A DNA stretch of 64,000 nt from an uncultured Litoreibacter sp. (lineage in GTDB: Bacteria > Pseudomonadota > Alphaproteobacteria > Rhodobacterales > Rhodobacteraceae): assembly GCA_947492995.1 (NCBI GenBank), contig CANLOU010000001.1, forward strand, positions 753,001-817,000, in the 5' to 3' direction. Below are positions 57,549 to 64,000 of the stretch, in pieces. Numbering within the stretch: position 1 is the first letter of the stretch; each line of letters starts with the position of its first letter. Below the pieces are notes generated by a model, which ran no database searches, was not told the DNA's origin, and saw only the letters and a list, made by a program, of their open reading frames with translations. A program made the position numbers and the translations under genes.

Positions 57549-59168
57549 ATGGCAATCACATCCGCAAACCAGCTTGAGCTGCTGCAAACCGCAGAGGCCG
57601 TGGCCCGCGAGAAAATGATCGACCCGGAGCTGGTCGTTGAAGCGATGGAAGAATCCCTCGCCCGCGCCGCCAAGTCCCGCTACGGCGCCGAGCTGGACAT
57701 CCGCGTTTCGATCGACCGCAAAACCGGCAAAGCCACTTTCACCCGCGTCCGCACCGTGGTTGCAGATGACGAGATCGAGAACGACCGCGCCGAGCTAAAC
57801 GTCGAAGATGCCAAAGAATTTTTGGACGCGCCGGAGATTGGCGACACCATCGTTGACGAGGTTCCCCCGGTTGAAATGGGCCGCATCGCCGCCCAATCGG
57901 CCAAGCAGGTTATCCTGCAGAAGGTCCGCGAAGCTGAACGTGATCGCCAGTACGAAGAATTTAAAGACAAGGCCGGTACGATCATCAACGGTCTGGTCAA
58001 GCGCGAAGAATACGGCAACGTCATCGTCGACATCGGCCGTGGCGAAGCGATCCTGCGCCGCAACGAAAAGATCGGCCGGGAGGCGTACCGCCCCAACGAC
58101 CGTATCCGCGTTTACATCAAAGACGTGCGCCGCGAGGTTCGCGGCCCGCAGATCTTCCTGTCCCGCACTGACCCGCAATTCATGGCGGAGCTGTTCAAGA
58201 TGGAAGTGCCCGAAATTTATGACGGCATCATCGACATCAAAGCCGTGGCCCGTGACCCGGGCTCGCGCGCGAAAATCGCCGTGATTTCCTATGACAACTC
58301 CATCGACCCCGTCGGTGCCTGCGTTGGTATGCGCGGCTCCCGCGTGCAGGCCGTTGTGAACGAGCTGCAGGGCGAGAAGATCGACATCATCCCGTGGAAC
58401 GAAGACACGCCGACCTTCTTGGTGAACGCGCTTCAGCCCGCTGAGGTCTCCAAGGTTGTTTTGGACGAAGAAGCCGAACGCATCGAAGTTGTTGTTCCCG
58501 AAGAGCAGCTGTCGCTCGCCATTGGCCGTCGCGGCCAAAACGTGCGCCTTGCGTCGCAGTTGACCGGCCTCGACATCGACATCATGACCGAAGAAGAAGA
58601 ATCTGCGCGTCGTCAGGCCGAGTTCGAAGAACGCACCAAGCTGTTCATGGCCACGCTGGATCTGGACGAATTCTTCGCCCAGTTGCTGGTGTCGGAAGGC
58701 TTCACATCCCTAGAGGAAGTGGCCTACGTGGAAGTCGAAGAACTGCTGGTCATCGACGGCGTCGACGAAGACACGGCATCGGAACTGCAAGCCCGTGCCC
58801 GCGACTTCCTGGAAGCGCAAAACAAGAAGGCCCTCGATCACGCCCGCGAACTGGGTGCGGAGGACAGCCTTATTGGATTCGACGGCCTCACACCCCAAAT
58901 GGTAGAAGCACTGGCAGAGGACGACGTGAAGACGTTGGAAGACTTTGCAACCTGTGCTGACTGGGAACTGGCCGGTGGCTGGACAACCGTCGGCGAAGAG
59001 CGCGTCAAAGACGATGGCGTTCTGGAGAAATTCGACATGTCGCTTGAGGAAGCGCAAACGCTTATTATGACCGCCCGCATCCAGCTTGGCTGGGTCGACC
59101 CTGCCGATTTGGTTTCTGAGGAAGAAGAAGCCGAAGGCGAAGACGCTCAAGAAGGGGCTGAGGCCTGA
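57549..59168 (+). CDS. nusA: transcription termination/antitermination factor NusA
   Basis: A 539-aa RNA polymerase-associated factor that controls pausing, termination and antitermination. The N-terminal polymerase-binding domain (about 1-125) is followed by S1 ([22 protein letters not shown]), KH1 and KH2 ([26 protein letters not shown] and [24 protein letters not shown]) and two C-terminal helix-hairpin-helix-like acidic repeats (about 365-520). The end is strongly acidic. The start at 57549 was preferred because it follows GAGGAGAAC and gives the conserved N-terminus. It lies 1 bp from rimP and is followed by ylxR. Confidence 0.97.
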   Translation: MAITSANQLELLQTAEAVAREKMIDPELVVEAMEESLARAAKSRYGAELDIRVSIDRKTGKATFTRVRTVVADDEIENDRAELNVEDAKEFLDAPEIGDTIVDEVPPVEMGRIAAQSAKQVILQKVREAERDRQYEEFKDKAGTIINGLVKREEYGNVIVDIGRGEAILRRNEKIGREAYRPNDRIRVYIKDVRREVRGPQIFLSRTDPQFMAELFKMEVPEIYDGIIDIKAVARDPGSRAKIAVISYDNSIDPVGACVGMRGSRVQAVVNELQGEKIDIIPWNEDTPTFLVNALQPAEVSKVVLDEEAERIEVVVPEEQLSLAIGRRGQNVRLASQLTGLDIDIMTEEEESARRQAEFEERTKLFMATLDLDEFFAQLLVSEGFTSLEEVAYVEVEELLVIDGVDEDTASELQARARDFLEAQNKKALDHARELGAEDSLIGFDGLTPQMVEALAEDDVKTLEDFATCADWELAGGWTTVGEERVKDDGVLEKFDMSLEEAQTLIMTARIQLGWVDPADLVSEEEEAEGEDAQEGAEA

Positions 59169-59190
59169 TTTCAGGTCTCAGAGTTCCGGC

Positions 59191-59826
59191 ATGAGCCGCG
59201 GCGGTAGAGACAAAACAGAAGACGGACCGGAGCGGCGCTGCATCGCTACGGGAGAGGTGGGCGACCCCGCCCTCATGATCCGTTTCGTGGTTGGCCCCGA
59301 GGGCCAAGCGGTGCCCGATGTCAGGAATAAGTTACCTGGCCGTGGTATCTGGGTTTCAGCGACCAAAGACGCGCTGGAAACCGCGATCAAGAAGAAGGCG
59401 TTCTCCCGCTCCGCCAAGGAGCAAGTGAGCATCCCGGACGACCTGTTTGAACAGGTCGACAAGATGCTGGCCCGACGCTTGGTCGATTTGATCTCGATGG
59501 CGCGCAAGGCGGGCCAAGCCGTAACGGGCTACGAAAAAGTAAAGGGCCTGCTGGAGACGGAACAAGCCCGTCTGCTGATACAGGCCTCCGACGGGTCGGA
59601 GCGGGGCAAATCCCGCCTGCGCTCGCCGGAAGGAAAAGACGTATTTATTGGCTGTTTGACCGCTCAGGAATTGGGTTTGGCATTCGGCCGCGAAAGTGTG
59701 ATACATGGCGCCTTAACGGCAGGTGGACTCAGCAAACAAGTCAAGGCTGAGGGCATCCGGTTAAAGGGCGTCCGCGGAATGATCGGCGGAAAGAAATCCC
59801 GCCCGAAAGGAAAAGACGACGCATGA
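59191..59826 (+). CDS. YlxR (DUF448)-L7Ae fusion RNA-binding protein
   Basis: A 211-aa protein. The first ~90 residues are a YlxR/DUF448 domain ([22 protein letters not shown] and [13 protein letters not shown]), and the second part is an L7Ae-like RNA-binding domain ([41 protein letters not shown]). In many bacteria these are separate genes; in alphaproteobacteria the fusion is common. It would bind RNA, perhaps RNase P, nus or ribosome components, but its function is not proven. It overlaps infB by 4 bp. Confidence 0.9.
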   Translation: MSRGGRDKTEDGPERRCIATGEVGDPALMIRFVVGPEGQAVPDVRNKLPGRGIWVSATKDALETAIKKKAFSRSAKEQVSIPDDLFEQVDKMLARRLVDLISMARKAGQAVTGYEKVKGLLETEQARLLIQASDGSERGKSRLRSPEGKDVFIGCLTAQELGLAFGRESVIHGALTAGGLSKQVKAEGIRLKGVRGMIGGKKSRPKGKDDA

Positions 59827-62309
59827 GCGATACAGACGGTAAAAAACCTCTCGGCCTTAAAGGCGCACGTCCCGGTCAGGTGAAGCAAAGCTTCAGCCAC
59901 GGGCGCACCAAGAACGTGGTCGTGGAAACCAAACGCAAACGCGTTGTGGTGCCAAAACCCGGTGCCGCCAACGCGCCCGCGCCAAACGCATCTCCGCGCG
60001 CTGGTGATCCCTCCAAGCGCCCTGCTGGCATTTCCGACGCGGAAATGGATCGCCGTATGAAGGCGCTGCAGGCTGCCAAGGAACAGGAAGTCGCTGACGC
60101 GGAACGCCGCGCCGCTGAAGAAAAAGAACAGGCCGAACGCCGCGAACGTCGCCGTGCGGAGGCCGAGGCCAAGGAACGCGAAGAAAAAGAACGCGAAGAC
60201 GCGCTGAAGGCGAAAGCCGAAGAAGACGCTCGCAAACTTCGCGAGGCAGAAGAAGCCAAGGCGCCCAAACCGTCCCCCGCAGCAGCAGCTGCACCGGGTG
60301 AACCTGCCGTGGCCCCATCCGGGCCTCGCGGCGGTGGCAAAGCTGCCCCGACACCTGAGCGTCGTGATCGTGATCGCGACAACAAAGGTGGCAAAGCGCG
60401 TGCCGACGATGGTCGCCGCTCCGGCAAGCTGACATTGAACCAAGCGCTGCGTGGCGGTGACGGACGTCACAAATCCATGGCGGCGATGAAGCGCAAACAA
60501 GAACGCGCCCGCCAAAAAGCGATGGGCGGCACGGTCGAGCGCGAAAAGGTCATGCGCAACGTGAACCTGCCCGAAGCCATCGTGGTCTCCGAGCTGGCGA
60601 ACCGCATGTCCGAGCGTGTGGCTGACGTTGTCAAAGCGCTGATGACCAACGGCATGATGGTGACGCAGACGCAAACCATTGACGCCGACACCGCCGAGCT
60701 GATTATCGAAGAGTTCGGCCACAAAGTGGTCCGCGTCTCTGACGCCGACGTCGAAGACGTGATCGCGCAAGTCGAAGATGACGACAAAGACCTCAAGGAT
60801 CGCCCACCGGTGATCACTGTTATGGGCCACGTCGACCACGGCAAAACATCGGTGCTCGATGCAATCCGCAACGCCCGCGTTGTGGCTGGCGAGGCTGGCG
60901 GTATCACGCAGCACATCGGCGCGTATCAGGTAGAACAGGGCGGGCAGACACTGACCTTCCTCGACACACCCGGCCACGCCGCGTTCACATCCATGCGGGC
61001 CCGCGGCGCGCAGGTGACCGACATTGTGGTTCTGGTTGTCGCCGCTGACGACGCGGTCATGCCCCAAACCATCGAGGCGATTGCCCACGCAAAAGCCGCC
61101 GAAGTGCCGATGATCGTGGCCATCAATAAGATCGACCTACCTGCGGCGAACCCGGACAAAGTCCGCACCGACCTGCTGCAACACGAAGTCATCGTCGAAA
61201 AGATGTCCGGCGAAGTGCAGGATGTCGAAGTCTCTGCGATTTCAGGTGAAGGTCTCGACACATTGCTTGAAGCTATCGCGCTGCAGGCCGAAATTCTGGA
61301 ACTCAAAGCCAACCCCGACCGCGCCGCCACAGGTGCCGTGATTGAGGCACAGCTTGATGTAGGCCGTGGCCCGGTTGCCACCGTGCTGGTGCAAACCGGT
61401 ACGCTGAAGCAGGGCGACATCTTCGTTGTTGGCGAACAATGGGGCCGCGTCCGCGCCATGGAGAACGATCAAGGCAAGCGCGTCAAAGAAGCCGGTCCTT
61501 CGGTCCCGGTTGAGGTTCTTGGCCTCAACGGCACACCCGAAGCAGGCGACGTGTTGAACGTGGTCGATACTGAAGCGCAAGCCCGTGAGATCGCCGAATA
61601 CCGCGAGAAAGCCGCTAAGGACAAACGGGCCGCCGCCGGTGCCGCAACGACGCTTGAGCAGCTGATGGCCACCGCCAAAGCCGATGAGAACGTCTCGGAA
61701 ATGCCAATTGTCGTCAAAGCCGACGTGCAAGGCTCTGCTGAAGCCATCGTTCAAGCGATGGAAAAAATCGGCAATGACGAGGTCCGCGTCCGCGTGCTGC
61801 ACTCTGGTGTTGGCGCGATCACCGAAAGCGACATCGGCCTTGCCGAAGCCTCTGGCGCGCCGGTCTTTGGCTTCAACGTCCGGGCCAACGCGCCCGCGCG
61901 GAACTCCGCCAACCAGAAGGGCATCGAGATCCGGTATTACTCGGTCATCTACGATCTGGTCGACGACGTGAAACAAGCCGCCTCCGGCCTGCTGTCTGCA
62001 GAGATCAAGGAAACCTTCATCGGTTACGCCGCGATCAAAGAAGTCTTCAAGGTCACAGGTGTCGGCAAGGTCGCCGGTTGCTTGGTCACCGAAGGCGTTG
62101 CCCGCCGGTCCGCAGGCGTCCGCCTGCTGCGCGACAACGTGGTGATCCACGAAGGTACGCTGAAAACTCTGAAACGCTTCAAGGACGAAGTGCCAGAAGT
62201 TATCTCCGGCCAGGAATGCGGTATGGCATTTGAAAACTACGAGGACATCCGCCCCGACGACGTCATCGAAATCTTCACCCGCGAAGAAGTCGAGCGGAAC
62301 CTGACCTAG
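59823..62309 (+). CDS. infB: translation initiation factor IF-2
   Basis: An 828-aa GTPase that brings initiator tRNA to the 30S subunit. The N-terminal ~170 residues are a charged, repetitive extension (runs of [18 protein letters not shown] type), followed by the IF-2N domain. The GTPase core has GHVDHGKT (G1), GGITQHIG (G2), DTPGHAAF (G3), NKIDL (G4) and SAISGEGLD (G5). Four-domain C-terminus is complete. The start overlaps ylxR/L7Ae. Length is normal for alphaproteobacteria. Confidence 0.97.
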   Translation: MSDTDGKKPLGLKGARPGQVKQSFSHGRTKNVVVETKRKRVVVPKPGAANAPAPNASPRAGDPSKRPAGISDAEMDRRMKALQAAKEQEVADAERRAAEEKEQAERRERRRAEAEAKEREEKEREDALKAKAEEDARKLREAEEAKAPKPSPAAAAAPGEPAVAPSGPRGGGKAAPTPERRDRDRDNKGGKARADDGRRSGKLTLNQALRGGDGRHKSMAAMKRKQERARQKAMGGTVEREKVMRNVNLPEAIVVSELANRMSERVADVVKALMTNGMMVTQTQTIDADTAELIIEEFGHKVVRVSDADVEDVIAQVEDDDKDLKDRPPVITVMGHVDHGKTSVLDAIRNARVVAGEAGGITQHIGAYQVEQGGQTLTFLDTPGHAAFTSMRARGAQVTDIVVLVVAADDAVMPQTIEAIAHAKAAEVPMIVAINKIDLPAANPDKVRTDLLQHEVIVEKMSGEVQDVEVSAISGEGLDTLLEAIALQAEILELKANPDRAATGAVIEAQLDVGRGPVATVLVQTGTLKQGDIFVVGEQWGRVRAMENDQGKRVKEAGPSVPVEVLGLNGTPEAGDVLNVVDTEAQAREIAEYREKAAKDKRAAAGAATTLEQLMATAKADENVSEMPIVVKADVQGSAEAIVQAMEKIGNDEVRVRVLHSGVGAITESDIGLAEASGAPVFGFNVRANAPARNSANQKGIEIRYYSVIYDLVDDVKQAASGLLSAEIKETFIGYAAIKEVFKVTGVGKVAGCLVTEGVARRSAGVRLLRDNVVIHEGTLKTLKRFKDEVPEVISGQECGMAFENYEDIRPDDVIEIFTREEVERNLT

Positions 62310-62328
62310 CCCAAACAAACCTACTCCT

Positions 62329-62358
62329 AGCCCCGCCCTTCATCAGGCGGGGCTTTTT
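62329..62358 (+). terminator. Rho-independent terminator of the rimP-infB operon
   Basis: AGCCCCGCC pairs with GGCGGGGCT (9 bp) around the loop CTTCATCA and is followed by TTTTT. It lies 20 bp after the infB stop. The textbook structure and position make it a firm call. Confidence 0.88.
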
Positions 62359-62371
62359 CGTTTCATCTTGG

Positions 62372-62412
62372 CGAAAATACCTCGGGGTTTGGGGCAGAGC
62401 CCCAAGTCTGCG
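62372..62412. repeat. gene-end element with GGGGCAGAGCCCC hairpin, copy 2
   Basis: GAAAATACC, CGGGG, then GGGGCAGAGCCCC (62391-62403) and CTGCG occur in the same order as after radC (32782-32834). It comes after the infB terminator and has no T run of its own. Confidence 0.5.
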
Positions 62413-62459
62413 CGACAGCGCAAAACAAACAAGCGCGGCGCAGCCGCCCATTTAGATCA

Positions 62460-62489
62460 CTTTGCGCCTCCCTCAAACCGTGCCTATAT
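62460..62489 (+). promoter_or_regulatory. candidate promoter of hslV (sigma-32-like or sigma-70)
   Basis: CTTTGC at 62460 and CCTATAT at 62483 are about 17 bp apart, 28 bp upstream of the hslV start. The CCTATAT box resembles heat-shock -10 elements, and hslV is heat-induced in other bacteria. Match to the -35 is imperfect. Confidence 0.3.
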
Positions 62490-62516
62490 GTCCATAAGGC
62501 AAGAAGGAGAGCGGCA

Positions 62517-63074
62517 ATGACCAAAGAAGAATTTCCCGGCTGGCACGGCACGACAATCATCGGCGTGCGCAAAGGCGGCAAAGTCGTCGTCGCGGGCGAC
62601 GGTCAGGTCAGCCTCGGCCAAACCGTCATCAAAGGCACCGCCAAAAAGGTGCGCCGCCTTTCCCCGGGCGGGATGGATGTGGTTGCCGGTTTTGCGGGGT
62701 CCACTGCGGATGCCTTCACTTTGCTCGAACGGCTTGAGGCCAAGCTCGAAGCCACGCCCGGCCAGTTGGCCCGCGCCGCCGTTGAGCTCGCCAAAGACTG
62801 GCGTATGGACAAATATCTGAAAAATCTGGAGGCCATGCTCATCGTCACCGACGGCAAGGACCTCTTCGTCATCACCGGTGCGGGCGATGTGCTTGAACCT
62901 GAACACGACGTCGCCGCAATCGGGTCTGGTGGAAACTTCGCGCTCGCCGCCGCCCGTGCGCTGATGCCGTCCGAAAAGGATGCTGAAGACGTCGCGCGTG
63001 AGGCGATGGCCATCGCTGCCGAAATTTGCGTCTATACCAACGGAAATCTAACGGTGGAATCTATTGATGGTTGA
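62517..63074 (+). CDS. hslV: ATP-dependent protease peptidase subunit HslV
   Basis: A 185-aa threonine peptidase of the HslUV protease. The active-site Thr lies at [27 protein letters not shown] (Thr12 or Thr13), so a short propeptide [11 protein letters not shown] is probably removed, as in other alphaproteobacteria but unlike E. coli, where only Met precedes. [14 protein letters not shown] and YTNGNLTVE are family signatures. The start follows AAGAAGGAGAGCGGCA. hslU is not within the window; instead a membrane protein gene overlaps its end by 8 bp. Confidence 0.97.
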   Translation: MTKEEFPGWHGTTIIGVRKGGKVVVAGDGQVSLGQTVIKGTAKKVRRLSPGGMDVVAGFAGSTADAFTLLERLEAKLEATPGQLARAAVELAKDWRMDKYLKNLEAMLIVTDGKDLFVITGAGDVLEPEHDVAAIGSGGNFALAAARALMPSEKDAEDVAREAMAIAAEICVYTNGNLTVESIDG

Positions 63075-64000
63075 GGGTGTGACACGTGACGATCTGCGCG
63101 CCGCTGTCGCCTCGGGCGTCATAGATGAGGCTCAGGCCGTATCGCTGCAAACCCTGTCAGATCAACGCATGGGCTACCGCGCCAACATGGTCGGCGACGA
63201 CGAGCCATTCGAGCTGTTCAAAGGTTTCGCAGAAATCTTCGTCACCGTCGGCATCGGCCTCCTTATGTCCGGCTTCATTGGCCTGACAGCGCTGCTTGGA
63301 GACGCGATCTTTATCCCGTTGGTTGGGCTGGTCGTGTCTTGGGGCATGGCCATGTATTTCACCAAGAAGCGCCGGATGTCTTTGCCATCCATCGCGCTGT
63401 GCCTGTCTTTCGCCGCATGCGCCGCGTTTCTGATCTGGGCCATTGTCGCAGATGACTTTGGGCGTATGAATGCGACCCATACCATTATGATCGGCGTCGT
63501 CGGAATGGCGACAATGATCGGCTACTTTGCCTTCTTCCGTCTGCCATTCACGATGTTCGTGGTTGGCGTCTTTGGAATCGTAACTACTCTTGGCATCGTT
63601 GATCTGATTGACGGCACTGCGCTGCAAACGCGCGGGGCGCTTACCGACTTCTTTGATCTGCGGGAAAGCCCCCTCCTTGCCATTGGTACGCTTGTATTCG
63701 GTGTCCTGGCCTTTCTGGCCGCGCTCTATTTCGACACCAAGGACCCTCACCGGGTTAGTCGCTATGCGTCGACCGCCTTCTGGCTCCACATCCTTGCAGC
63801 CCCTGCACTGGTGAACACTTTGGTGATGTCCAACTACACCATGGGCGGCATTGGAACGGTCATTGCAATCATCGTTCTCACCCTCTTCACACTCCTTGCC
63901 GTCATCATCGACCGCCGCAGTTTTTTGACAGCGGGGCTGATCTACATGGGACTTCTCATCGCACAGGCCATCGGCGATACCGGCACCGAATGGGCACCTG
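63067..64000 (+). CDS. multi-pass membrane protein of unknown function (C-terminus beyond window)
   Basis: An ATG at 63067, overlapping hslV by 8 bp, opens a frame that remains open to the window end (311 residues so far). The N-terminal ~50 residues are soluble ([16 protein letters not shown] at the start), then at least eight hydrophobic helices follow. I do not recognise a domain. The soluble N-terminus resembles that of DUF2157-type proteins, but I am not sure. The hslV-membrane protein order is found in other roseobacters as I recall; hslU would be expected further downstream. Confidence 0.72.
   Translation, partial: MVEGVTRDDLRAAVASGVIDEAQAVSLQTLSDQRMGYRANMVGDDEPFELFKGFAEIFVTVGIGLLMSGFIGLTALLGDAIFIPLVGLVVSWGMAMYFTKKRRMSLPSIALCLSFAACAAFLIWAIVADDFGRMNATHTIMIGVVGMATMIGYFAFFRLPFTMFVVGVFGIVTTLGIVDLIDGTALQTRGALTDFFDLRESPLLAIGTLVFGVLAFLAALYFDTKDPHRVSRYASTAFWLHILAAPALVNTLVMSNYTMGGIGTVIAIIVLTLFTLLAVIIDRRSFLTAGLIYMGLLIAQAIGDTGTEWAP

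Noticed and set aside
60050-60260. Low-complexity DNA resembling a repeat array
   Set aside because: It encodes the charged N-terminal extension of IF-2, which is normal for this family.
59664-61088. A 474-codon open frame on the minus strand
   Set aside because: It is antisense to infB and the end of the ylxR/L7Ae gene. The composition reflects the reverse complement of a charged repeat, and no ribosome-binding site or domain is seen.

Overview
The window reads as chromosomal DNA of an alphaproteobacterium of the Rhodobacteraceae (Roseobacter group). The call rests on gene content and order: the rimP-nusA-ylxR/L7Ae-infB block, hslV whose active-site Thr lies behind a short propeptide, a small roseobacter-type porin, a PstS-like/OmpA fusion, the DUF6478-type gene, class III ADH plus S-formylglutathione hydrolase, and very dense gene packing with ATGA, GTGA and TTGA start/stop overlaps. 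No integrase, transposase, phage gene, CRISPR array, toxin-antitoxin pair, rRNA or tRNA was seen. Apart from short non-coding elements this is ordinary, mostly core, chromosome.

Layout. 1-5.3 kb: a truncated Tat-exported protein, a CAP-domain lipoprotein, an L,D-transpeptidase lipoprotein, a GST-queG-SDR operon, mtgA and a cytochrome c. 5.3-6.2 kb: three tandem paralogous I78-inhibitor-like lipoproteins. 6.3-12.8 kb: glutathione-dependent formaldehyde oxidation (class III ADH, S-formylglutathione hydrolase), separated by a TetR regulator, a small secreted protein and an AEC transporter; four matching 16-bp operator-like palindromes lie in this block. After them come HAD, OCD and alpha/beta hydrolase genes. 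12.8-21.1 kb: MFS transporter, zapE, accD-folC, a CPBP protease, ilvD and a lipoprotein. 21-29 kb: a DUF6478-type protein, a small unknown protein, a porin, a fadH-like reductase, a GDPD and a LysR regulator. 28-31 kb: a four-gene minus-strand operon (MoaB/CinA-like, GNAT, AhpD-like, OmpA-like). 31-40.8 kb: map, radC, the PstS/OmpA fusion, an unknown exported protein, secA, a PpiC-type isomerase, argJ and mutT. 40.8-47 kb: a 44-aa microprotein, hemH, an NDUFAF5-like methyltransferase, comF, grxC, a nitrilase-family amidase, a MarR regulator, ubiG and pip. 47-52.6 kb: a complete peptide/nickel-type ABC importer whose second permease carries an N-terminal internal duplication. 52.6-56.8 kb: a hybrid histidine kinase, a 35-aa CDGSH-like microprotein and a DEAD-box helicase with a long basic tail. 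56.8-64 kb: a structured leader, rimP-nusA-ylxR-infB, hslV and a membrane protein cut by the window end.

How the genes fit together. Envelope functions recur: peptidoglycan synthesis and cross-linking (mtgA, L,D-transpeptidase), OmpA anchors, porin, secA and a periplasmic isomerase. Several operons are tightly coupled by 4-bp overlaps. The most informative non-coding signals are the TetR operator set (8041-8499), the terminator-flanked structured segment just before rimP (56817-56937), a 22-bp sequence present at two gene ends 41 kb apart, and a family of short GC-rich elements placed after stop codons. I found no clearly novel multi-gene system. The best leads are the operator-defined TetR/secreted-peptide/AEC locus, the I78 triplet, the duplicated permease N-terminus and the two microproteins.
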